A stretch of DNA of 64,000 nucleotides from Morinoia aosen. Lineage: Eukaryota; Arthropoda; Malacostraca; Amphipoda; Talitridae. Below are positions 12,113 through 22,545 of this stretch, piece by piece. The stretch spans positions 32,792,183 through 32,856,182 of the forward strand of contig CM059560.1 of assembly GCA_030386875.1 (NCBI GenBank), read 5' to 3'. The notes beneath the pieces were generated by a model, which saw only the letters and a list, made by a program, of their open reading frames with translations, had not been told where the DNA came from and ran no database searches. The translations under genes were made by a program, and so were the position numbers. Position 1 is the first letter of the stretch. Every line of letters begins with the position of its first letter.

Positions 12113-14139
12113 AGAGGATTACAAAAGCGGTGCAAGCCAAAAACCCAAGCATGGCCCTAAGCACGTTCGCTTGTCATGAAGTCGATGTCCTGACCTCATG
12201 ATCTCTTCAGGCAATCGAAACCTTTCCGTGTTGTGAACTGAGGTGCAAGGTTCTCATCATGTATTAGTTATGTGTGTGCAATTTAATACTTTTTAATTTT
12301 CTGTGACGTTAATTCCTACAGGTATTTTTATCAAGAGTAGAAAGAAGTAGGATAAAACGTATTTATCTTGACTCAATCAGTCTCAATTACCTTATGCATG
12401 AACTGCTTTGCTTTTGGTTACCATTAGACGCGTCCATGATTACGAGGAATGCTTCATTTTTTCATATGTGCATTTTATGAGAGAAGGAAAGTTTTTGATG
12501 TTACCGACGATTTATTATTTTTTTTATTCACTACATTAGAAGACAAAATACATACCTAAACGTTTTTGACAACCCAGCTCATTAAGGTGTATCATACACA
12601 TGCGTCCAAATGAACTTGAATGAAATACCTGCTATCTCCTACTGTCCCATTGTTATATCAATAATAACTAGGTCGGGGATTGTTCATTTTACCAACTCGA
12701 AATCATTTAGATATGCCTGCTGACACGAAAATTATTTTTTAGATGTAGAAATCAAACGGGCAATCTTCAACTCCAAAAGGTTTGAATTAAACTGGAAAGC
12801 TCTACATTTTCTGAAGCATTCCAACTTTACAGTATTTTCTGAGTTTGTTAGAATGTTTTAGTTTCTTTTGCGTCAGGCTGTAATAGTTTGAGTTGGGTTA
12901 CGTAAAATGTTAAATTTTATATTAAAAATTCGATAAAAATTCTGGTTTGGTTCGAAGATTTGTTAATGTAAAATTTTCCCTGCATAACTCGTTGGTTACC
13001 ATTTGGCTTAGTCGGGTTTACTTTGGTTCTCCATCGGTCTTACCTGAAAATTTTAAAAGAGCTGTAATCTAAATTAATGGAATCTTTCGTAAGCTACTGT
13101 AACTATAACCTAGATCCATACTGTAATTACAACCTACAAATATTATGGACTGAATGCAAAAAAGAAAACGAATGAACTATGAAAACATTATTAAATAAAG
13201 TACAAGAAATTTGAAAAAACTCACCAGATGTGAGCAAATTTACCTCCATCTTATGTTCTAATCAAACCTAAACCGAATTTCCCACCTAAACTAGGAGTAT
13301 TGAAGCATGAAAACCAGTCCAAACTAAATGAAAACTAAAAAATGACGCAGGTGAAATTCTTGAATGTATAAAATACGAAAAAAATTTGATCTTGCTCAAG
13401 CCAATTCAAATTAGCAACATCATACTCAAGTAAAAAAATAGAAATAAAGTGCAAAAATTGTAAAAAAAATTTAAGACAAAATACCTCAGGGACCTGGAAA
13501 AATCTTGGAGCCACCTATAGTACTTGAAATTATTCTAACCTACTGAAACTTTATCAAAACCTTGTACTCAAAAGTGAAAAAATACAAGGTTCCGATATTT
13601 GTTGGAACATACTAAGGCAGAATTTGTAAAATGGTGGAACTGATGAAAACCGTAAACAAAACATCCCAAAATCTGAACTTATATGCAGCAGTTTTTAATC
13701 CAAAATAGATTACTCAGCTGTCACACAACAGTCTTGGAGTATCCCTCTTTCGTCGACACGATTGCATTGAAGTAAAAATAAAAAGTTATAATGTGTGAGA
13801 AGAATTGTTCCGGACCTTCTGTTTTGTTCATCGTATAATTTGCGTACAAACAAACTTTTGTGCAATGTTCTTCGAATGCAGAAACCATGTTTTATTTAAG
13901 AATGATGTTGGCCTAAGAGGTGGTCGTACTGTTTCTCAGAATATCTATAAGTTTATTTCCTCACGCATCACACCGTTAAATTTTGTCTTCAAACAAAGCT
14001 TGTAAGAGGATATGGCGATCACATGTGCAGCATGTGTGCAGCTCGCCCACATTGTTCGTTATTCGGAGAAAAGGAATCTTGGAAATTAATACCCGTATTT
14101 TATACTAATGATAGCATTATCATAACGTGCTTCCCTCCT
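12113..14139. other. Unassigned AT-rich sequence
   Basis: Two kilobases with no recognised gene or element. A 66-codon frame at 13805-14005 has no motif. Confidence 0.4.
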
Positions 14140-14292
14140 AATTAAATCACTGAATATCTCTGAAATTAAAATTAAATTAATATCACTGAAATTAAGATTA
14201 AATTAATATCACTGAAATTAAGATTAAATTAAAATCAATGAAATTAAAATTAAATTAAAATTAAATTAAAATCACTTATATTAAATCACTGA
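14140..14292. repeat. Minisatellite, about 26 bp unit, 5-6 copies
   Basis: Unit TATCACTGAAATTAAGATTA plus AATTAA, with a decayed right edge made of AAATTAAAATT runs. Confidence 0.85.
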
Positions 14293-15493
14293 ATAGCGTG
14301 GAATCATTGGAAAAAACATCTCCCTCAATTAGATTTCCCAGAAGCTGAGCCAAATTTTTACAGCAGTAGTCATTCAGCTTTTCATTTTAACAAGAAAATT
14401 ACTTTTAATTAAATTGCGTCGCGTCGCGCAATATTCTACGCGGAAACGCACCAGCAGGTGCACAGATCTATTCTTAATTCCAGGAAAACAAATCACAAAG
14501 CTTACGTTTCAAGGCACGACCCCCGGATAAATTACGGAGTCCCTTTTCATTTCTAGCTCGTTATGATTCTATTTGAGGAGTCGAACTGCAAACAAACAAA
14601 GTATAAGCTTTGTTTTGTTCTGTGGTACCGTCCAGCTTCCTTTGCGACACGTAGAAAATGCACAATACATCAATACATATGAACAACGACGATGCTTCAG
14701 ATATCTGAATAGCATAAAATAGCGTTAAAAGTTCGTCCAATAAAAACTCCGTTCCAATTATACATGGTGAACTCAATTTAGACTAAAAGTATGCTTAGGG
14801 TCAATGTTCAGTAAAACCGCTTGTACTATTTTTAGGTTAAGACCAGCTAAATGCATACCGGTAAGTCATGTAAGGGAATGTGTTCAGAAGCATGCATGAC
14901 AGATAATAAGTTATCAGCGGAGTACACTTGCCAGTCATAGCAGCCAGGGTACATGTATCATTAAAGCTGCGTTGTGTGCCACTGGGTCACTTGATGAAGT
15001 ACTCAAAACAGGTTCACGCATTCTGAGCAGGCTGCCAGTCAAACGCTAATTACGGCCGATCAATGTCCTGTTGAAAGAATTGCTCATCGGGTCTTGATTG
15101 GTGAGTTATTGCCTGCCACTCGGCGAGTGGCGCGAGCTGAGGCGGCCGCTCGAGGGGCTGCAGCCGCTCTCATGCAGGACCGACGTTGCGAGCAGCGGTA
15201 TGCGGGGCGCAGATGAGGGAGAAGCGAGCCATGTCTCATGCTGAACTTTACCCTCGCCTTCATTATAAGTCACAAATTTTACTTCAAAGAATATGTTTTA
15301 CGAAGTGAACATGGGAGTTCTAAGCTTCGCGTCGGCGACTTTGATTTTTGCGTGTAATGTGGTCGACGAAAGGCGTAACTTTCATTTCAAAACATTCGCT
15401 TTTTTGCGAAGTGGAAATGAACGTCATTTCTTTTTTGTCAAACTTGTCTGCAACGAGAAAATGACAGTCGCAGTTCCAACACTTTTTACTTTT
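14293..15493. other. Unassigned sequence with a short GC-rich patch
   Basis: Positions about 15110-15235 are clearly richer in G+C and CpG than the rest of the window and include a 7-bp-arm palindrome CCACTCGGCGAGTGG. This could be a promoter-proximal or exonic fragment, but no frame, TATA box or splice context supports a gene. Confidence 0.3.
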
Positions 15494-15722
15494 TTAACCC
15501 TTTAACGCCCCAGAGGACACCAGTGTCCTCTTTCAAAAATACCCTCAATATATTGTATTTCTTGTTCAATTAGTTCCCTAATGTGTTCTTTGAATTTCTC
15601 TGCCGGGTGGCAGTTCCTATCCCATCCTGATATCGGTGACTGCCTGATGCCAGCGCCAGTTTAGTGACGGTGGTTGTGTTAACGGTAATATGAGTACAAA
15701 AATTTGGACGTTAAAGGGTTAA
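15494..15722. mobile_element. piggyBac-type MITE, copy 1
   Basis: A 221-bp element bounded by TTAA on both sides, with perfect terminal inverted repeats CCCTTTAACG / CGTTAAAGGG. TTAA target duplication with termini starting CCC is the signature of the piggyBac superfamily. Near the left end is an internal palindrome GAGGACACCAGTGTCCTC. There is no transposase frame, so it is non-autonomous. A nearly identical copy lies at 29907-30134 and a diverged one at 54203-54430. Confidence 0.88.
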
Positions 15723-16072
15723 CGAAGGAAAATAAAGATGTGACCTTTAAGGCAATTAAGCTTCTCTCATAAGGTGGACGAGAGTAAGTCATTTTAGAGC
15801 TGCTAAATTAGTTTTTAACCAAATAGGAATGATTGGCGAGTGCTAGAAAATCATAAGCATTTTCTTCGCTCCGTGTCATAGCAGGAATAATACCTGTCCA
15901 CAATTGAGGCAGATTAACACTTCTTCGACTAGAAACTTGCAGATATGAGAGAGAAAAAAAGTAATTATATTTTATTCTCGCAAGACTCGCACTTTCAGTC
16001 CAAGAAATGTTTATGGCACTACCCACGTTTTCCCTGGGAAGTAATATTTGCTCTCAAAATACCTAACAAGAG

Positions 16073-18275
16073 TACGAGGAGCTCACGAGATTAGAACCCG
16101 GGACTTAAATTCACCGCACCAGAACGCTATCGATCGCGCTACCGACCACCCTAAAAGGTGGTCGAAGCTCAACGAAAGCAATCTTGGCACAGTGAAAGCA
16201 GGCACGAACTTGGCCCGACAGATATATTTTCTCATTTTTCTTAAGTATCGAGAGTTCAAAGTCAAGTCAGTTACGAACAGTTACGAGTAGTTACGGAAAG
16301 CTACTGCTTCCACAAGGTTTTTCAAACAAATAAATGTACGAGGAGCTCACGAGATTAGAACCCGGGACTTAAATTCACCGCAACAGAACGCTATCGATCG
16401 CGCTACCGACCACCCTAAAAGGTGGTCGAAGCTCAACGAAAGCAATCTTGGCACAGTGAAAGCAGGCACGAACTTGGCCCGACAGATAAATTTTCTCATT
16501 TTTCTTAAGTATCGAGAGTTCAAAGTCAAGTCAGTTACGAACAGTTACGAGTAGTTACGGAAAGCTACTGCTTCCACAAGGTTTTTCAAACAAATAAATG
16601 TACGAGGAGCTCACGAGATTAGAACCCGGGACTTAAATTCACCGCACCAGAACGCTATCGATCGCGCTACCGACCACCCTAAAAGGTTGTCGAAGCTCAA
16701 CGAAAGCAATTTTGGCACAGTGAAAGCAGGCACGAACTTGGCCCGACAGATATATTTTCTCATTTTTCTTAAGTATCGAGAGTTCAAAGTCAAGTCAGTT
16801 ACGAACAGTTACGAGTAGTTACGGAAAGCTACTGCTTCCACAAGGTTTTTCAAACAAATAAATGTACGAGGAGCTCACGAGATTAGAACCCGGGACTTAA
16901 ATTCACCGCACCAGAACGCTATCGATCGCGCTACCGACCACCCTAAAAGGTGGTCGAAGCTCAACGAAAGCAATCTTGGCACAGTGAAAGCAGGCACGAA
17001 CTTGGCCCGACAGATATATTTTCTCATTTTTCTTAAGTATCGAGAGTTCAAAGTCAAGTCAGGTACGAACAGTTACGAGTAGTTACGGAAAGCTACTGCT
17101 TCCACAAGGTTTTTCAAACAAATAAATGTACGAGGAGCTCACGAGATTAGAACCCGGGACTTAAATTCACCGCACCAGAACGCTATCGATCGCGCTACCG
17201 ACCACCCTAAAAGGTGGTCGAAGCTCAACGAAAGCAATCTTGGCACAGTGAAAGCAGGCACGAACTTGGCCCGACAGATATATTTTCTCATTTTTCTTAA
17301 GTATCGAGAGTTCAAAGTCAAGTCAGTTACGAACAGTTACGAGTAGTTACGGAAAGCTACTGCTTCCACAAGGTTTTTCAAACAAATTAATGTACGAGGA
17401 GCTCACGAGATTAGAACCCGGGACTTAAATTCTCAGCACCAGAACGCTATCGATCGCGCTACCGACCACCCTAATAGGTGGTCGAAGCTCAACGAAAGCA
17501 ATCTTGGCACAGTGAAAGCAGGCACGAACTTGGCCCGACAGATATATTTTCTCATTTTTCTTAAGTATCGAGAGTTCAAAGTCAAGTCAGTTACGAACAG
17601 TTACGAGTAGTTACGGAAAGCTAGAGCTTCCACAAGGTTTTTCAAACAAATAAATGTACGAGGAGCTCACGAGATTAGAACCCGGGACTTAAATTCACCG
17701 CACCAGAACGCTATCGATCGCGCTACCGACCACCCTAAAAGGTGGTCGAAGCTCAACGAAAGCAATCTTGGCACAGTGAAAGCAGGCACGAACTTGGCCC
17801 GACAGATATATTTTCTCATTTTTCTTAAGTATCGAGAGTTCAAAGTCAAGTCAGTTACGAACAGTTACGAGTAGTTACGGAAAGCTACTGCTTCCACAAG
17901 GTTGTTCAAACAAATAAATGTACGAGGAGCTCACGAGATTAGAACCCGGGACTTAAATTCACCGCACCAGAACGCTATCGATCGCGCTACCGACCACCCT
18001 AAAAGGTGGTCGAAGCTCAACGAAAGCAATCTTGGCACAGTGAAAGCAGGCACGAACTTGGCCCGACAGATATATTTTCTCATTTTTCTTAAGTATCGAG
18101 AGTTCAAAGTCAAGTCAGTTACGAACAGTTACGAGTAGTTACGGAAAGCTACTGCTTCCACAAGGTTTTTCAAACAAATAAATGTACGAGGAGCTCACGA
18201 GATTAGAACCCGGGACTTAAATTCACCGCACCAGAACGCTATCGATCGCGCTACCGACCACCCTAAAAGGTGGTA
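16073..18275 (-). repeat. 264-bp satellite array, left arm (8.3 units, tRNA-like module on the minus strand)
   Basis: Units begin with TACGAGGAGCTCACGAGATT at 16073, 16337, 16601, 16865, 17129, 17393, 17657, 17921 and 18185, exactly 264 bp apart. Copies differ by only a few substitutions; unit 17393 has several, including TTCTCAGC for TTCACCGC. The last unit stops after 91 bp at GGTGGT. The repeated 60-residue minus frames, and the plus frames reading HEIRTRDL, are translations of the tRNA-like B-box region and are not proteins. Confidence 0.96.
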
Positions 18276-19329
18276 ACTGACTTGACTTTGAACTCTCGAT
18301 ACTTAAGAAAAATGAGAAAATATATCTGTCGGGCCAAGTTCGTGCCTGCTTTCACTGTGCCAAGATTGCTTTCGTTGAGCTTCGACCACCTTTTAGGGTG
18401 GTCGGTAGCGCGATCGATAGCGTTCTGGTGCGGTGAATTTAAGTCCCGGGTTCTAATCTCGTGAGCTCCTCGTACATTTATTTGTTTGAAAAACCTTGTG
18501 GAAGCAGTAGCTTTCCGTAACTACTCGTAACTGTTCGTAACTGACTTGACTTTGAACTCTCGATACTTAAGAAAAATGAGAAAATATATCTGTCGGGCCA
18601 AGTTCGTGCCTGCTTTCACTGTGCCAAGATTGCTTTCGTTGAGCTTCGACCACCTTTTAGGGTGGTCGGTAGCGCGATCGATAGCGTTCTGGTGCGGTGA
18701 ATTTAAGTCCCGGGTTCTAATCTCGTGAGCTCCTCGTACATTTATTTGTTTGAAAAACCTTGTGGAAGCAGTAGCTTTCCGTAACTACTCGTAACTGTTC
18801 GTAACTGACTTGACTTTGAACTCTCGATACTTAAGAAAAATGAGAAAATATATCTGTCGGGCCAAGTTCGTGCCTGCTTTCACTGTGCCAAGATTGCTTT
18901 CGTTGAGCTTCGACCACCTTTTAGGGTGGTCGGTAGCGCGATCGATGGCGTTCTGGTGCGGTGAATTTAAGTCCCGGGTTCTAATCTCGTGAGCTCCTCA
19001 TACATTTATTTGTTTGAAAAACCTTGTGGAAGCAGTAGCTTTCCGTAACTACTCGTAACTGTTCGTAACTGACTTGACTTTGAACTCTCGATACTTAAGA
19101 AAAATGAGAAAATATATCTGTCGGGCCAAGTTCGTGCCTGCTTTCACTGTGCCAAGATTGCTTTCGTTGAGCTTCGACCACCTTTTAGGGTGGTCGGTAG
19201 CGCGATCGATAGCGTTCTGGTGCGGTGAATTTAAGTCCCGGGTTCTAATCTCGTGAGCTCCTCGTACATTTATTTGTTTGAAAAACCTTGTGGAAGCAGT
19301 AGCTTTCCGTAACTACTCGTAACTGTTCG
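18276..19329 (+). repeat. 264-bp satellite array, right arm (4 units, tRNA-like module on the plus strand)
   Basis: The reverse complement of the left-arm unit, repeated four times with the same 264-bp spacing. The switch occurs at 18275/18276, where GGTGGT is followed directly by AACTGACTTGAC. About 95 bp of the unit would form the loop if the two arms paired. Copies are as similar to the left arm as the left-arm units are to one another, so the inversion and the homogenisation are recent or ongoing. Confidence 0.95.
18396..18474 (+). other. tRNA-like module inside the 264-bp unit (representative copy)
   Basis: The stretch has a box-A-like segment (TAGCGCGATCGATAGCG, compare TRGYNNANNNGG) and, about 37 bp further on, a box-B-like segment GGGTTCTAATCTC (compare GGTTCGANTCC). 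Spacing and order fit an RNA polymerase III internal promoter of a tRNA. The acceptor and anticodon stems do not fold cleanly, so it is a tRNA-derived sequence, as in a SINE head, and not a functional tRNA. One copy occurs in each of the 12-13 units. Confidence 0.6.
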
Positions 19330-19342
19330 TACCTAACTAGAG

Positions 19343-21626
19343 ATTCTGGAATACAATTCAAGAAACGCAAGAGTGCTACCGCATAATTTTTAAAAGGCAA
19401 CGACGACTCATTTCATAAATCACGAGCGGTAACAAGGCTCTGTCATTCTCAGTTCACATCAACGCAAGACACAAAAGTCTTCCAATAGCAAACAGTCAAG
19501 GACGAATTGCAGCAATTCAAAGCCAGCTTTGAATGCGATTCGCCCTGCGTTTCTTTTCTGTTTGAATAACTAGAGTGAAGTTCCCACTTTTCAAAATCTG
19601 GTAACCAGTTTTTACAATATGGTGCCTGGTATTCTACGGCCCAGCTGCTAATTTTAGGCGGTGAAAAGAGCCGTCAATTCTAAAGCCCATATGAGACGGT
19701 GGCAACGAGTGTGAACATTTGCCCGCGGCATCGCTAGCTCCACCCATTTTCTCTCTTTCTGTCGCAACTCTGCTCTCTGTGGCGATGTTCGACGTTACAC
19801 CAGTGTCGAAATTTGTGATCGCTCCCTGCACGATAGAGATGGCATGCACGCAGCGCTGTTCTCAGTAGCCCGCCAGGCTTCGCATATGAAGCATGTTTGT
19901 GATACACCTCCGCCCGCTGGTTGACTAGTGCAGGCGGTCGACTGCATTGTTTAAAGAAATTCTAAAAACGCACCCACGTTTATGTAGAGAGACCTTTAGT
20001 ATAGAGATAGATCCCTACGAAAAATAGCACTAAACAACATCTTTAAAGAAATGAAGCCATAGATTGAATTAACTCCAGAGTAAACAAATAATAAATAAAT
20101 ACACTTCAGTTGCAGATCAGGCAGGAATCAAAACTAAAAAGATTCCAGAAATCAGATACAGGAACTGACGAAATGGTTTTCCCAAATGTGATTCCCATTT
20201 CCAATAGTATTCCCATTCTTAGACGAAGGTGACATACATCGCGCCTCTTCTTCGTCATTGTATGAAATACTTCATTCTCAGCCCAATGTAGGTCACAAAT
20301 TAATTCATCCACATGTATTATTACTTCTCTTGTTTCCTGCATAAAAATTAGTATTATGATTTTTTTCGGAAGTTCGAAATCACAGTTACATTATGCAGAA
20401 GTAAAAAATGACGGAAACTTGCATGGTTTACGCTATTTGTCCTTTTTCAGGAGAGTAAGTGTGCTAGTGTAAATTTGTACTATACCGCTATGTACAAATT
20501 TTCAACTCGTTTCTCTAATACTCATATTTATTATTGTTCAAAATACAACCAGTACAGTGTTAAAGTTTGTAGGTCAGCCTGATGACTAAACCAAGCATTA
20601 AATAATCAAACTAAATAAATAAAATGTCGCTGATAGACATTTCTTCACTTATATCAGAGCTATTTTAATGTACGATGAAGTATTATTTAAGATGGTACCT
20701 GCTCTTAAAATTAGAGTTATTTGTACCAATGCACATGCTGCAATTGTGTGTACAAGTGCCTCAGTATTACCAGTATTGGATGTTTTTCAGATTTACGAAA
20801 ATCAATCTGCATTCCACCGTGCAAAAAAAAACTTTAATTGCAATCAAGCGTAGTTGCATTCACGGGCGCAACGCACTCCACATGAGTTGTTAATCATATA
20901 TATGACGTAGATATTAATCCATATTAATTTCATAATTCTTTTCTAGATGGTATACACATTTTGCTGGTATCAGAACCCCTAAAATAATATCAATGCATTT
21001 ATTTAACCATGTTTTAATTCTGAATTTCTCTGAATTAACCGTAGAAAATGAACATGACTTTGAACGACATGCTTTGGTGAATACAAGAATGAAAACAAAT
21101 CTGGCTTCCGATTTCCGTGCGCTCCTGCGCGCCGTGTCTGTGGCCGGCCAACACCGTCTCGTGTAATAACATTGCAGTGTGTTGGTGACGGCGGCCGCCA
21201 TGACTTCGGAGAAGAGAGCGCATCTCTCGCACCCATGAGTGCCACTTCTTGCCACCGTCTCATACGGGCTTTAACTAAGTGTCTCCTGTTCTTCAAATTT
21301 GATCCAATCAGGGATGACGGCTTCTTAGAATCAGCTTCTGAGCACACCTATAACGCGCATGTATACGTACATTACAGGCACGCACTCACACACGCGTGTA
21401 CTAAAGATACTTGCCGTGAGTGTGTTAATACCACGCACCTAAATTGATGTTGAAGAAACTTATCAACTTGTGTGATAAAATCACATTTACGAAACAAATG
21501 AGGTCAACCGTTTTCATACATGGTCGAAATTACTGAACTCGATATTTCTACACCTACCACGTTATTCAATATATAATTATTTCAGAAAAGTTTTTTCAAT
21601 CAAATAATCTTCAGAAACTTGAAAAC
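19343..21626. other. Unassigned sequence
   Basis: Moderately CpG-rich patches near 19700-19870 and 21115-21250, where both strands have short overlapping frames (20914-21347 minus, 21172-21447 plus). None shows a domain, and no splice structure could be built. No gene is called. Confidence 0.35.
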
Positions 21627-22545
21627 GAAGAAAGCAGTAAATATTGAAATCATATTTATTAGAACTTCACTGTCCCTTATTATGAAATATCTACAAAGAA
21701 TCTACTTATTCTGTAAAACGTTTCGGATACCAGCTCTTACCTCAGTAAGTTAGTCTGTAAAAATTGAAAAAGAAAATATTCAGTTACATCTAAAGAGCAC
21801 ATGTATATATTAAAAATCTACGCATAAATTTGGAATGGAAATGAACTATTTGCACTACTAAGGACAGATTTAGATTTTTCTACGGTTATGATGAGAGATT
21901 CTAAAATACACAAATCTAAATCCTTCGAGGCAGTGGGTAATGTTGCAAAATCCTCTTCTGCTGTGCGGTCGCAGCACTGTTCGCTATAAAGGCCAATAGA
22001 CGAGTGAGGCGGTTGGGTCGAAATTCGTCCGCTACGGTAGCTGACTCTACGGTGCTCAGCAATCCTAATGTAGAATGGCAAAGTCGTCATGCCGACATTG
22101 CCAGATGTACACTGTACACTACTAAACTTATAGACAAGGGATGCTCGCATTCAAGAGAAGCTCCTATTCGCCTACACAGAGAAAACAGTGCTGCGACCGC
22201 ATAGCTGAAGACGATTTTACAACATTGCGCACTGCCTCGAATGATTTAGACTTCCATATTTTAGAATTCTTTTACATAGCCAACGAAAATCCCTTAATAT
22301 TATGAATGGCTTATTTCCATTGCAAATTTATGCGCGAATTTTTAATGCATACACCTGTTCTTTAAATTTGACAGAATTTTTCTTTTTTCTAATTTTTTAC
22401 AGACTGACTTAGTGAGGAAGGTGCTGGTTTCTAAAACGTTTTATAAAATGAAAAGATTATGTGTTGATATTTTATGATCAGACACTGTGAAAAACTAATA
22501 AATATGATTTAAAATCAATTGCGTTCTTTGTATTAAAATTTTTTA
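21627..22545. mobile_element. Long imperfect inverted repeat, arms about 380 bp, possible foldback or MITE-like element
   Basis: The left arm (about 21627-22010) and the right arm (about 22165-22545) are reverse complements with many substitutions and small gaps. Matching landmarks include ACTGCCTCGAA / TTCGAGGCAGT, CAGTGCTGCGACCGCA (22187 onward) against its complement near 21965, CAAATTTATGCG, TTTTACAGACT and AATAAATATGATTT. The 155-bp centre is only weakly self-complementary. No target duplication was confirmed. The 110-codon minus frame (21818-22150) spans the left arm and centre and is probably not a gene. Confidence 0.75.

Larger units (their letters stand above)
16060..19342. mobile_element. 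Compound foldback-like element of opposed 264-bp satellite arrays, flanked by a 13-bp direct repeat
   Basis: TACCTAACAAGAG at 16060-16072 and TACCTAACTAGAG at 19330-19342 (12 of 13 identical) bracket everything between. Inside are a left array of eight full 264-bp units plus a 91-bp partial, and a right array of four units in the opposite orientation. Tandem-repeat arms in inverted orientation with flanking duplication are the layout of foldback elements. The 13-bp duplication is longer than the 9 bp I know for Drosophila FB or the 7-8 bp for P/Galileo types, so the mechanism is open; a tRNA-derived SINE that was amplified and inverted is an alternative. No coding capacity is seen. Confidence 0.7.

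Noticed and set aside
15110-15235. CpG-rich promoter
   Set aside because: Only a composition signal; no TATA, initiator or adjacent coding exon could be recognised.
18396-18474. A functional tRNA gene
   Set aside because: Box A and B are recognisable, but acceptor and anticodon stems do not pair properly and all copies share the defects.
16083-19256. Twelve copies of a 60-residue protein (for example 16083-16265, 18546-18728)
   Set aside because: They are translations of the 264-bp satellite, through the tRNA-like module. HEIRTRDL-type words are a known artefact of reading a tRNA box B.
16073-19329. Centromeric satellite
   Set aside because: The array is short, inverted, and bounded by a direct repeat in otherwise mixed sequence. 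A centromere would need far longer arrays; nothing here supports that.
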